From Symbiodinium natans (taxonomy: Eukaryota; Sar; Dinophyceae; Suessiales; Symbiodiniaceae), in the NCBI GenBank assembly GCA_905221605.1, contig CAJNDS010000489.1, positions 12,501-38,500 on the forward strand: a DNA stretch of 26,000 nt, in the 5' to 3' direction. Shown here one piece after another: positions 1-9,100 of this stretch. How positions within the stretch are numbered: position 1 is the stretch's first letter; the number at the start of each line of letters is the position of its first letter. Below the pieces are notes generated by a model. That model was not told the origin of the DNA. It saw nothing but the letters and a program-made list of their open reading frames with translations, and did no database searches. The position numbers were made by a program, and so were the translations under genes.

Positions 1-17
1 CTGAGTTTGGTGTGATT

Positions 18-56
18 AAGGCGGGCAAGGGTGATATAGAAGGTCTCACCCGCCTT
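18..56. repeat. Inverted repeat, 8-bp GC-rich stem
   Basis: AAGGCGGG at 18-25 pairs with CCCGCCTT at 49-56. An alternative pairing of GGGTGA (29-34) with TCACCC (46-51) competes with it. It could be a small RNA hairpin or chance, and I assign no role. Confidence 0.35.
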
Positions 57-156
57 TGTTATTTCACAGTCCGGCCTTTTGGACTTCGGGAGGATCGCTT
101 CCTCCAGATTGCCAGGTCTCACTACCTGCTATACTGAATCTGCTTTGGCAGAGTAC

Positions 157-204
157 TTAAGGATATTCAGGAGGAAACCTCCTGACCTGATGCAATGAAT
201 CAAT
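157..204. repeat. 48-nt direct repeat, copy 1
   Basis: It matches 592-639 at 46 of 48 positions, the two differences lying just after the palindrome. The unit starts TTAAGGATATTC, contains the palindrome AGGAGGAAACCTCCT, and ends TGATGCAATGAATCAAT. The two copies are 435 nt apart, and sequence outside the 48 nt is not shared. Confidence 0.85.
170..182. repeat. Single GGAGGNNNCCTCC palindrome, loop AAA
   Basis: The unit is GGAGGAAACCTCC, with the stem extended to 6 bp by A169 and T183. It lies within the first 48-nt direct repeat. Confidence 0.85.
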
Positions 205-591
205 GAAGAAATTGAAGTTGGCACGGAGGCAGCCACCGATATCAAGTACTCAGCACTGCAAAAGAGTGAAAAGTAAGCGCGGCTACCCCGACACCCTACT
301 GTGAGTCACTGCGTCCAGCACCCACGCACCAGCTGTTTAGCGAGCCGTACCTCTGGTGAGGCCGACACTCAGCGTTCCCGTCTAGTGACGTCTCACACAG
401 GTAACGCTAAACAACTGGCAGAGGGCCGTAGGCAGAGCGCACCAAGGCGGCCTTGCACGTTCCAAGTAGGATGCCCAAATTGGATGCAGGGAAGCTGAGT
501 TTGCGAAGCCTGGCCTGGGACGCCTTGCGCGGCTCCTGGGGCCAGCGCTGCGACAGGGCAAAATTTCACACCTGGTCGAGAAAATGTGGAG

Positions 592-639
592 TTAAGGATA
601 TTCAGGAGGAAACCTCCTAATCTGATGCAATGAATCAAT
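592..639. repeat. 48-nt direct repeat, copy 2
   Basis: This is the partner of the repeat at 157-204, in the same orientation, with a GGAGGAAACCTCC palindrome at 605-617. The identical flanks show that a unit larger than the palindrome was duplicated here. That differs from the other palindromes in the window, whose flanks are unrelated. Confidence 0.85.
605..617. repeat. Single GGAGGNNNCCTCC palindrome, loop AAA
   Basis: GGAGGAAACCTCC, again with a 6-bp stem (A604, T618). It lies within the second 48-nt direct repeat. Confidence 0.85.
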
Positions 640-1132
640 AGGTTCAAGAAAACGGAAAGATTAAATTAAGATAGAAACAAAAGTTCATGGCAAACTAGAG
701 TAGATCAAGATTGCCAGCTTGCTGACTGAAAAAGAGAATTAATGATTGTAGTTTGCCTGAAGCGCAAGCTGCTCACAACTGAAGGTTCCATCAAGTGTGA
801 GCATGCATGCTGGTGCTAACGAGATGATTAGCTGCAAGCAATGCTATCTGGAGATCACTCCCTGCCTGATTGTTCAGAGCATCGGTTGACGTCAGCCAAA
901 TGCAGCCTGCATCACGAGCGGTGTGCTCTGCATGGGGTAGGTGGGTGGGATCCCCATTGTGCAACACAGACTCAGGCAAGATTTCTTCCTCATAGCCGCT
1001 GATGGTCACAAAAAGCCATCTGCTTTTGTTGCAAGGCTAGACAAGTGATATTGCAATCCCTTGCTGAAGAAGCTCCATTGCACTTTAATGTATGAAGAAG
1101 GTCTCAAGAAGATGAAAGATGCGAACAACATG

Positions 1133-1145
1133 GGAGGAAGCCTCC
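1133..1145. repeat. Single GGAGGNNNCCTCC palindrome, loop AAG
   Basis: GGAGGAAGCCTCC with flanks unrelated to the 48-nt direct repeats. It lies in non-coding sequence downstream of the 187-aa minus-strand ORF. Confidence 0.85.
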
Positions 1146-1300
1146 TAATGAAAGAAAGAAAGAGACACTATTATCAACCTCTGTGCTAAATGGAGTTCTG
1201 CCATACTAATGCATGGCTTAGTCGAGCTGAGAGTTGCACCTTCAAAAGTGCCGATTTAGGTGTTGAAAAGTGTACAGGGAATCGGCGAGGTGCAGGAAGG

Positions 1301-1326
1301 GGAGGAAGCCTCCGGAGGTAGCCTCC
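1301..1326. repeat. Double hairpin: two tandem GGAGGNNNCCTCC units
   Basis: GGAGGAAGCCTCC (1301-1313) is followed directly by GGAGGTAGCCTCC (1314-1326). On the minus strand it begins 2 nt after the stop codon of the 187-aa ORF (1329-1331), a position where an RNA hairpin could act on the 3' side of that message. That role is inference. Confidence 0.88.
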
Positions 1327-1328
1327 AC

Positions 1329-1892
1329 TCATTCTGTGAGTCCTGCCGAAATTGTGGTCCACTGTGCGATCGCTATGTTCATTTCCGCATCCTCTGCAAA
1401 GAACTCATCACGCACCTGCCCAACCTCTTGTTGATACTGAGCGTCAAGATGCGGCGGAAGCATGCTTGAGGTATACCGGATAATGTGCGTCTCACGATAG
1501 AAGCTCTCTAGTTCGGTGAGGATCACGCTGTAGTACCACGTTCCTTGGGTGGTGGGAAGCTCGGTGAACCTCATCAGGCTTAAGTATCGTAGGCTGATGC
1601 TCCGCAACTTTTGGCGCCGGGCCGCCTTGATTTCACGCCATTCATCATATCCGGTCAATGACTGTACTGCCCAAAGCAGTGTCTTCAACCTCTCTGCTTG
1701 GAGCACCTCATGTGCGTAGTTCATGAACTGAGCGAGGATTTTCACCTTGTGAGTGTAGAGATACTCCGCAACCCTTGTGCTGGTAGTCTCGGAGGAGATG
1801 TTCTGGTCCTCTGCAACTACCTGCTGGTGCACGAGAGCAACCAGGAGCGGAGTGAGCGCTTGCACCAAGCTAGTGCTCTCCATTGGAAACAC
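1329..1892 (-). CDS. Unrecognised helical 187-aa protein, last ORF of the minus-strand cluster
   Basis: I do not recognise the family. The 187-residue protein looks mostly alpha-helical and soluble, with no zinc-binding cysteine pairs and no membrane segment beyond a mildly hydrophobic stretch near residues 9-26. A basic patch lies around residues 85-96 (KAARRQKLR), followed by an aromatic stretch near 119-140. The start is the first ATG in the open frame; a second Met at residue 4 is equally possible. It lies 271 nt after the stop of the 699-aa ORF on the same strand, and a double hairpin begins 2 nt past its own stop. Its place at the end of a same-strand series ending in a retrotransposon-like arrangement suggests it belongs to the same element. 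It could also be a chance ORF, but 187 codons without a stop and ordinary protein composition favour a real gene. Confidence 0.55.
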   Translation of the reverse strand: MFPMESTSLVQALTPLLVALVHQQVVAEDQNISSETTSTRVAEYLYTHKVKILAQFMNYAHEVLQAERLKTLLWAVQSLTGYDEWREIKAARRQKLRSISLRYLSLMRFTELPTTQGTWYYSVILTELESFYRETHIIRYTSSMLPPHLDAQYQQEVGQVRDEFFAEDAEMNIAIAQWTTISAGLTE

Positions 1893-2163
1893 AGGTGTTG
1901 ATGGCTGGATTCGAGGTTAGAATGGCTACTGCCAACGGAAGTGTGAAGCGGTTTCTTATGTCAGGCAGGCATTGACCATTGCTAACAAGCATGCAAGGGC
2001 TCTAGCTGAAAGCTGCACAGCTCCAGAACAAGGAACTGCAGAAGGAAGTGCCTGCCACTGCTTGTGGACTTCGCGACGCTAAGCTCACCTGGGCAATGTG
2101 CAGGTGGAGGGTGGGGAAACTCCTCTTAGAGCATGCAAAGAGAGACAACTCGTTCAGGCTGTA

Positions 2164-4263
2164 TCAAAGTCTTTGTTGCCTTAAGCAGAGGGCGTACATG
2201 CTGTCTACTTTAAAATGAAGTGGAGGAATCCTCCGGAGGAAGCCTCCCACTGCGAAAGTAGACCACGGCAGAACGAATTCGGTACAGGTGAAACTGCTGA
2301 GGACGCTGTAGAAGGGCAGAGACTTGCCTGTGTGCCGATCTATGACAGTGCTGATGTGGGACAGGTCAATGGGTCCACGCGTCAGCAGTACTCCATTCTT
2401 CGCCCGACGCACTTTGTGTCCACTGTCGATCAAAGACGGCAGGTGGATCCAGATCTCCACTGAGGAGTCCTCCCTGACTCCTGCAGTTTTGGTTGGTGAC
2501 AAAGACATATGTATGTCACGTCTTTGCATTCTGCGCAGCTGAGAGGAGCGAATCTGCTGCCAGGCCCGCCAGCTCGTCCCGTGGACACCCCACTCCGGTG
2601 TTGTTGAGGAGGTCAGAACCTCATGCAGTTGATCGTCGTCCAGTGGGATGTCACGACCATGACCCTGTAAGGCTCTGATGTAGATTTCACCGTCTTCCTC
2701 TGAGATCATCTGCTCCATGCGGACCTTCTGTGAGGTTTCCAGTACTCGCTGTACTTCATGAACTGTCACTTCAGCCCGCCAGAATTGCCTGGAATTAAGA
2801 AGGCTTTTCAGATTGGCATAGCCAGCAGTGTCTAGCGAAATGCCATACTTCACTGGGTCATGTCTGAGAGCCTGTGTGAGGAGCTTGCCTATCATCTCTC
2901 GTCTGGTTTCGTGAGCGCCCCGTCCAGAGAGCCGATCAAGATTACCATCCAGATCTGCTAAACTTGGTGATTGCTGAGTTGCTGGCTGCCAGGCATGCTC
3001 TCTTCTGCCTCCCTCTTGATGCTGTGGGACTTCTTGATGAAATGGATCCTGTAGATCTGTGCCTGCGGAATCAGCAGCTGGTGACCAAATCCCCCAGGAT
3101 TCATCACTATCATCTTCGGGCTGATGCAAGGAGGTCGGCAGAGCGCTTTGGTCAGAGGCCATTGCCTTGTTTCCTCTCCCAGGAAGAGCTGCGGCCTGCC
3201 AGGTGGAGTTATCATCATCTTGAAAGACAGCTGATTCCTTGGCAGGTTGGGAGGAGGATCTTGGTGGATTTCTGTATGAACTCGGCTCCTCCGGTCTTTC
3301 CCTCGCTATGCGTTGAATTGGGGCAGCTTCCGCAAGGGGGTTCCAGCCAGTCTGCACATAGGTCCCCAAAGGCAGTGAGTCTGTGATGTGAAGCAACAGC
3401 GCCTCGAGCTGGACGTAGTCTTCCCTGAGAATGTACTGATCCGTTGCTTTGGAGCCTCGGAGAGATCCTGCAGCCTGGTCGAACGACACTGCTAATTTGG
3501 CCGCAACTGCTCGTAGAGACTTGTTGCCTTCCTTCAAGATGGGAAACCATACATGCGTCACATATGACTCCGCCTTGCGCTCATGCCTGCCGGAATGGAT
3601 GTAGACTCCTGGGTAGCCCTCGAAATATTGTTCTCCTTGAGAGGAATCCTGGGACGGTTGCAACTTTCCTAAATACAGGATCGAGTAGAGCGATTCCAAT
3701 TTTGTCCCATGATAGCCCACTCTGTCATCCGTGCCGGTGCGTCTCTGAACAACATCTCTTAGGGGGAAGCGCACCCAGTCTTCCTGCATGACAGGATCTC
3801 CCAACTTTGCAGTCAAATCTGAGTTGCTCGGACCTTTACGCGTTCTCAGAAATGTGCGGATAAATATTTTGGCCTCCTCCATGACATCCTTAGTCGGATC
3901 CAGTTGTTCACGCTCCTTGTGACGCTTGTTCCATGCATAGCGGCTCTGGACATGAGTGCTGGTGTTCCAGTCTGATGCCTGCCCACTGGCCCTCTGATCA
4001 AAATCAGGAACCAGAAAGGAAATGGATTCAGCTTGTTCTGGAGTTCTTTCGGAGGAAACCTCCGCGGAGGAAGCCTCCGCTCTCGGCAGGAAAGTGACAG
4101 GCTGTGAGGACGGAGCTGCTTTGGCCTTCTTGCCTCCTCTGTTGTGGTTCGGCTTACGCCGGGCCTGGCGCTGTGCGTCCCGCCAGCTCAGTGGTTCCTT
4201 GCCTTGTTGCTCTCGCCTTCTATTTAAAGCCTCAAACTCATCATTCGTCAAATCACGCTCCAT
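2164..4263 (-). CDS. Tpt1/KptA-type RNA 2'-phosphotransferase fused to a second ADP-ribosyltransferase-like domain
   Basis: A 699-aa protein. Residues about 457-640 match the Tpt1/KptA family, which moves a 2'-phosphate from RNA onto NAD+. Visible landmarks are LRHDP (R467, H468), QGHGRDI (533-539), HGTSWRAW (561-568), RRDIHMS (R582, H585) and NGVLLTRG (623-630). Residues about 183-290 resemble a PARP-type ADP-ribosyltransferase: YHGTKLESLYSIL (184-196), GVYIHSGRHERKAESY (219-234), and acidic candidates near E281-E287. The N-terminus is basic (residues 30-50), and the 300-450 linker is polar and Pro/Gln-rich, probably disordered. Two double hairpins are translated within it: at residues about 62-72 (AEASSAEVSSE) and near the C-terminus (GGFLRRIPP, 673-681). 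It lies 404 nt after the 133-aa ORF and 271 nt before the 187-aa ORF on the same strand. The KptA call is firm. The first ART-like domain is a motif-level call, and a role in modifying element or host RNA ends is inference. Confidence 0.8.
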   Translation of the reverse strand: MERDLTNDEFEALNRRREQQGKEPLSWRDAQRQARRKPNHNRGGKKAKAAPSSQPVTFLPRAEASSAEVSSERTPEQAESISFLVPDFDQRASGQASDWNTSTHVQSRYAWNKRHKEREQLDPTKDVMEEAKIFIRTFLRTRKGPSNSDLTAKLGDPVMQEDWVRFPLRDVVQRRTGTDDRVGYHGTKLESLYSILYLGKLQPSQDSSQGEQYFEGYPGVYIHSGRHERKAESYVTHVWFPILKEGNKSLRAVAAKLAVSFDQAAGSLRGSKATDQYILREDYVQLEALLLHITDSLPLGTYVQTGWNPLAEAAPIQRIARERPEEPSSYRNPPRSSSQPAKESAVFQDDDNSTWQAAALPGRGNKAMASDQSALPTSLHQPEDDSDESWGIWSPAADSAGTDLQDPFHQEVPQHQEGGRREHAWQPATQQSPSLADLDGNLDRLSGRGAHETRREMIGKLLTQALRHDPVKYGISLDTAGYANLKSLLNSRQFWRAEVTVHEVQRVLETSQKVRMEQMISEEDGEIYIRALQGHGRDIPLDDDQLHEVLTSSTTPEWGVHGTSWRAWQQIRSSQLRRMQRRDIHMSLSPTKTAGVREDSSVEIWIHLPSLIDSGHKVRRAKNGVLLTRGPIDLSHISTVIDRHTGKSLPFYSVLSSFTCTEFVLPWSTFAVGGFLRRIPPLHFKVDSMYALCLRQQRL
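2222..2247. repeat. Double hairpin inside the C-terminal tail of the KptA-like ORF
   Basis: GGAGGAATCCTCC (2222-2234) abuts GGAGGAAGCCTCC (2235-2247). On the minus strand it is translated as GGFLRRIPP, a different reading frame from the other two coding copies, and it brings no stop codon. Confidence 0.9.
4051..4078. repeat. Double hairpin inside the N-terminal linker of the KptA-like ORF
   Basis: GGAGGAAACCTCC (4051-4063), then GC, then GGAGGAAGCCTCC (4066-4078). The surrounding C/G bases lengthen both stems by one pair. On the minus strand it encodes AEASSAEVSSE, in a low-complexity stretch ahead of the first ART-like domain. Confidence 0.9.
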
Positions 4264-4667
4264 GTTGAGGGCCTGATCCTATTGGCTTGAGAGAAGCTTC
4301 GGCATTGCATTGGGTCAATGAGCGAACTTCAACCAAGCAGCTGGTGGGTGTCCCTACAGAGGAGAAAGCTATTCTCAAATCCTCCAACCTGAAAGAGAAC
4401 CCGGACAGGGGAGAAATATCCTAAGAAGGAAGAAGTGGTTGCTTCTCAGAGGGTGAGTGATTGCACTTGCTGTAATTCTGACACGCGTAGGCCGCCGACC
4501 GTAGCATGGAGGAAGCCTCCGGAGGAAGCCTCCCGAGCTATGCAATGCGAGTGCGCGCATACAGGCTGGGCTATGATGCAGTGATAGCAGAGGCTTTTGA
4601 CTCCCTGGTGCTGAAGACATCTCACACGAGGACTGATTCTAATACAGACCATCTAGGAAGCTATGTA
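4264..4667. other. 404-nt spacer between the 699-aa and 133-aa ORFs
   Basis: No convincing gene is present; overlapping 68-81-codon frames on the minus strand have no recognisable content. The one clear feature is the double hairpin at 4508-4533. The spacer could act as a leader for the downstream ORF, but I see no defined promoter or intron. Confidence 0.5.
4508..4533. repeat. Double hairpin in the spacer between two minus-strand ORFs
   Basis: Two identical GGAGGAAGCCTCC units in direct contact (4508-4520 and 4521-4533). This is the most regular copy in the window and lies outside the larger ORFs. Confidence 0.9.
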
Positions 4668-5069
4668 CTAGTACGGATTCTGGGCAGGCCGCCGTTGTGC
4701 TCTTGGCCTCACACTGCTCGACGATGGTCCTGGTAGCATGACTCTGATGCCTTGGTAATGAAGAGTCCAGGTCAAGTAGTCCATCCGTTCAGAGAGAGCT
4801 TGGGTGTCGGACAGACGATAGAGACGCTCGATGTGAGCTCCATAGATCTGTGCACTCTGAGCGAGCTGAGTCACCTCTGCGTTCAGTTGCCGGACCTGCC
4901 CATGTAGTCTGACCTGATCCCGTTGCATTTCCTCGATGAGGTGAGCTTGAGCATCTATAAGCTTCTGGGCTTTACTTAGCGCAGTATCCAGCTCCCAAAG
5001 TGCCACTCGATCAGCCTCCGTGAAGATCCAGCCCTCTCTGGCATACATGCGTTCAGCTCGGTATGACAT
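4668..5069 (-). CDS. Small coiled-coil protein, minus-strand cluster
   Basis: A 133-aa protein of unknown function. Residues about 27-90 have the heptad-like spacing of Leu/Ile/Val/Ala with Gln/Glu/Arg expected of a coiled coil (LDTALSKAQKL, then IEEMQRDQVRLHGQVRQLNAEV). This suggests oligomerisation, as seen in some LINE ORF1 proteins. The C-terminal 20 residues are Ser/Pro/Arg-rich (PSSSSVRPRAQRR), a possible nucleic-acid-binding or nuclear-targeting tail. The start is the first ATG in frame. It lies 183 nt after the stop of the 278-aa ORF and 404 nt before the 699-aa ORF, all on one strand. There is no catalytic motif. An ORF1-like structural role is inference from shape and neighbourhood only. 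Confidence 0.55.
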   Translation of the reverse strand: MSYRAERMYAREGWIFTEADRVALWELDTALSKAQKLIDAQAHLIEEMQRDQVRLHGQVRQLNAEVTQLAQSAQIYGAHIERLYRLSDTQALSERMDYLTWTLHYQGIRVMLPGPSSSSVRPRAQRRPAQNPY

Positions 5070-5252
5070 TGGCTCTCTACTAGCCAGCTATGGGATTGAT
5101 TGCGCGAGCAAGAAAAGCTGCTGTGATAGGAGAAATACAGATGCTGGGAGAGGAAGGCAAGCTGAGAGACAATTCGGCGCTTATTGAAGGCAATGCAGAA
5201 TTTTTTTGCCTCTATGTGGAAGGATCTTCTCTAGCTGAAGGTGCTCTATGAG

Positions 5253-6089
5253 CTAGCTGCTGCCGGATGCCTGCTTTGCAAGCGACTTAGCTGCTGGACT
5301 ACGCTGAACGCTCCCTGGCCTTAGTGAGCCGTCAATGGCTGCCCAGACTGCATTGTCCGTGAGTCCGGACAGGGCTTGATGGAACTTACCTTTGAGATGT
5401 TGGAGTTGGACCTGGATGTGGACTCGAACTGGGCCACCTGTCATCTTCTCGACGATCGGACGTGAGGGCATGAGCCTGGAGATCAACTGTGGGTGCTGCG
5501 CAAGCTCCTCCAAGCACGTTTTGAGCAATTGAACGACGTCCTCTGCGGGGACTGCCCTTCGAGCAGTGTCATGCGCCGTCTTGTCTTGCTCACTGCTCCA
5601 CTGCTGGTAGACAAAGGCTGGAGCTTCGGTGTCCTTCACACGTACCACCCAACCCTCTTTCTCCGCATCCACTAGCACTTCTTCTTTAGTCTGAATCTGC
5701 TCTACTCTTTCTAAGGTCTGCTCCAAGACCAATCTCATGGCTCGAGTTCTGAATGGAGTAGACAACTTCGAAGCGTCTTTGGACTTCTCCGCATAGATGT
5801 TCGGTAGAATGGACAGCTCACCGGTGGTCAGGTACATGACCCAGCTCAGTTCCTGCTGAAGTGTATTCAGCGAGTCCTCATGGTTGATGGACAGCCTGGT
5901 TAGGGACTGTAGGACTTTCTCATTTGAAGCGCCCCGGCCAGTGCCCCGACCCCTTCCTTTGGCTTTCTGCTTTGGCATGTTCTTCGGTTCAGCCTGTCTG
6001 ATCTTCTTGGTTGGAGAATCATCTTCATCTGGCTCATCCGCACGCTTGGACTTGGAGGGTGCTGACGATTGTGCAAAGGCCTGCCTCAT
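5253..6089 (-). CDS. Basic RG-rich 278-aa protein, possible ORF1-like nucleic-acid-binding protein
   Basis: The N-terminal 55 residues are charged and carry two nuclear-localisation-like clusters (KSKRADEPDEDD, then PTKKIR) and a GRGRGTGRG box typical of RNA-binding tails. Residues 56-278 look folded and mainly helical. No catalytic motif is recognised, and the C-terminus is Ser/Ala/Lys-rich. The ATG lies only 16 nt downstream of the stop codon of the endonuclease/reverse transcriptase ORF, so it is probably translated from the same transcript by reinitiation or after trans-splicing. Many LINEs encode a basic RNA chaperone (ORF1p) upstream of the polymerase; here a basic protein follows it instead. 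The function is inferred from composition and position. Confidence 0.62.
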   Translation of the reverse strand: MRQAFAQSSAPSKSKRADEPDEDDSPTKKIRQAEPKNMPKQKAKGRGRGTGRGASNEKVLQSLTRLSINHEDSLNTLQQELSWVMYLTTGELSILPNIYAEKSKDASKLSTPFRTRAMRLVLEQTLERVEQIQTKEEVLVDAEKEGWVVRVKDTEAPAFVYQQWSSEQDKTAHDTARRAVPAEDVVQLLKTCLEELAQHPQLISRLMPSRPIVEKMTGGPVRVHIQVQLQHLKGKFHQALSGLTDNAVWAAIDGSLRPGSVQRSPAAKSLAKQASGSS

Positions 6090-6105
6090 GGCTACCTAGC
6101 TGAAT

Positions 6106-9100
6106 CTATGCTCTTACATAGAAGGCCAAGTAAGAACCTCGACATATTTGATCCGAGAGGAGCGTGGTGCGTCTTGGCGATTCACTATCATCAGCTAGGT
6201 ACGCTACGCTCTCTCTCCAAAATCCCGCTCTGTAATGTCCAGAGTTCCAGTCTTCGCCGATATGAATAATAAATGCATAGAGGCTAAAGGACACTGCTTC
6301 TGTTGAGGTTCCGTTATCTTGAAACATTGGCATCTCAAGAACTGTGTCCAGCGCTTGTGGGCGGGAAGTTTTGATTTGCTGATCAAATCTTTGAATTTGT
6401 AAGCAAATGAGTCTTGTATCTGGAAGCAAGGCAAACACACTACCCCTGTTCGTCCATTGTGTTACTGATTGCTGAAGAGTCGAGAGTCCATCCGGCGGCT
6501 CGGGTAGATACAGAATCAAGCCACCTTTTTCCTCAACACTTATGCGTTCCTCCGGTGCTGAGATATGAACTCGCGCCTCCCATTTATCTGATGAAAGATC
6601 TGGAATACGCTGAGAGATATGCAACAGAAATTGAGATGCATCCTCCTGCCTGGGTCGTAATCGCCATCCTGCTAGCAGCGGACGAAGATGTCGCAACCTC
6701 CGAACATCCGCATGAGAGGATCTGCCATTCAGGGAACCTATTTCCGTTAGGATGGAATTTAAGGAAGGATCTGGGAACAGTCCGTCTGACAAGAGAGAGA
6801 GAAGGATATGAACGACCGTGTGTGCATAGCACAGTTGATGCGGATTATGATAAGCTAGACGCCAGGCAGCGTCTTGCATGGAAGCTGTGGGAGGTGCAGT
6901 GGTTGAACGACCCGAGACGCGTGCAGTGTATGTCAGCAAAGAAGCTCGGCTGCTGGAGGAAGCCTCCTGGGAGGAAGCCTCCCTGCCTCTCACCTGGCTA
7001 TTTGGAGGATCTGCACTGAAGAGATCTGGCAGTTCCATAGGCTTGGCACAAGCTGCACTCATGGCGTATGTCTGAAGCAGAACCACACATTGCTCTGCAT
7101 GGCGTACTGGAGCATCTACCACAATGCGACAATACCTACATTCTTCTTTTTTGTGCAGGAGGCGCTTATGTGTTCGCATGTTGGCAAGAATGGATGCCGA
7201 GGATTGTGCCCAGAAAGCGGGATGAGCTTTCTGAATGTGCTGTTTCACTCCTTTGTGGCCAACAATATATTGCCCACAGAGACTGCAGTTCGTTAATAGA
7301 TGCTGAGTGACATGTCTCTTTTTTAGTAGAAGATCAGGGTCCTTCTTAAGTTGTTCCTGCACGCTAGACTGATAGATCATAGCTATGCTTTCTGAGCTTG
7401 TACAGGATTTGGCTCGTTCTTTCAGCTCGTGCAGCTGAGGGCAAATGCCTGACTCCACATGTCTGCGAAGTTGATGCATTGTGCGCAACTGCCTGTTGCA
7501 TGCCGCACATTGCGGAAGTCCTTTGCAGCTATGCACAGTGACCTGAAATTTTGGGCCTAGCTGATTCGCACGCTGTCCTCCATGCTTCACCAGAGTATGT
7601 TGCTGAAGACCCTTAGCGCTGGAAAATTTCCGATCGCACAGAGAGCACGGTACCTCCTGGTCTGCCTCGGTCAGGTCCAATTGCATGCTCTGAAGCTCCT
7701 GTTGCAGCGCAACAATCCTACCTCTAAGTCCCAGATACCACTGTATGTTCTGATCCGGGTTGTGCTTCTGACAGGCATCTAGTGCGTCTTGATAGTTTTT
7801 CATCTGGCTGATCAAAACCGCTTGAGGAGTCTGAACCTTATATTGCTCGAACAGAGTCTTCGTGTCAATATGGCTGTAGTGCTGATGTTGCTTAAAGATG
7901 GATCTTAGCATCCTCGAGTATTTACTCTGGAGCTTCTGAAGACCTGATGAGGTGATGCCAGTGGCCACAAGCCCATGCAAGAGTGAGGATTCCACATAAA
8001 CCCTCCAGATTTCCAACTTCTTTGAAGCCTCCAGGGCCTTAGTGGAGCACAGGATGTGTCGAAGTAGCTCAAACTTGCCTTGAGCTTGGGCGATCCTATA
8101 GTCAACAGTCTGGTCTTTGTAGGATCCATAGCTGAGCTGCACCCCTAGATATGTTAGTTTGTGATGAATCGGAATCTTATGTCCTGAGGGAAGGACGATG
8201 TGCAACTGCTTCTCTTTGCGCATCGTGTGCTTCTTGCGAAAGATGGACTGCTGAGTGCCCTGAACCATTAGCAAGGCTTTGGACTTCGCTGGATTGACTT
8301 CCAGCCCCACGTCCTCAAGAGACTGAAAGAGAGCCTCTATTCTGAGCAGGACCTTCTGAAGTTCAGGAAAGCTCGAGAAGGTTTCCTGGAGCAGGAAATC
8401 GTCTGCAAAGACCGTTAGGATGTCCCTAGCTTGCTTGCTATCTGGGCCCCATTTCTGCTCCATTCTGCTCATGACTAGAAGTGTCAGCGCAGACCACAAT
8501 GCCGGGGCTAGCTTGCAACCTTGTTTGATTCCTGAAGAAGTGGGAACTTGAATCTCTAGTCCACTTGTGCCCATGTTGTAGGAGGTCTCACTGTGTAGTT
8601 GAACTACCAGTTCTTTCGTAACAGGGTCTGTTCCCAGGCGATCCAAGGCAGCTAGCAGCTCATGTCTATTAACAGAATCAAAAGCTTTGCTCAGATCAAC
8701 CGAAATAGTGAGTGCCCCTGACAGCTGAGCCTGCCTGGCTCCGCGTTGGGACTTGTGCAGGTCCCTGCGATGCTCTTGACGGAGCTGCTGCGCGAAATCA
8801 AGGTGCTGACATGCTTTCGCGATAGCGTCCCGCACCCCCCTCTGCCGGATGTACGCAAATTGAGGCTGAAGCTGTGAGCTCACCTGCAGTGCTGGTGCAA
8901 TGCGAGTCTTCACTGCGCCTGCTAGCACTTTGCCTGGCACGCTGATGACTCCTATTGGCCTCAGGTTTTGCATGGCGGTGGCTGGCTTGCCCGGCTTGGG
9001 GATCCATGCAATTCGAGGGTCCTTTAGATAAGGGGAAATTTCTGATTGGGACACCTCAGAGTTGATTAGACTTGCTATGTGTTCGTGGGCTTCAGGACCT

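Larger units (their letters stand above)
1..1328. other. Flank without a convincing gene, left of the minus-strand cluster
   Basis: No ORF here has recognisable protein features; the short ones of 65-84 codons look like chance. The stretch holds three single GGAGGNNNCCTCC palindromes, one double palindrome, a pair of 48-nt direct repeats and a hairpin near its left edge. For the minus-strand cluster this is the downstream (3') side, so it may be the 3' untranslated part of the same element. I found no poly(A) tract or target-site duplication that would fix the element's end. Confidence 0.5.

Noticed and set aside
393-647. 84-codon minus-strand ORF over the second 48-nt repeat
   Set aside because: No recognisable domain, and its start overlaps repeat sequence; indistinguishable from chance.
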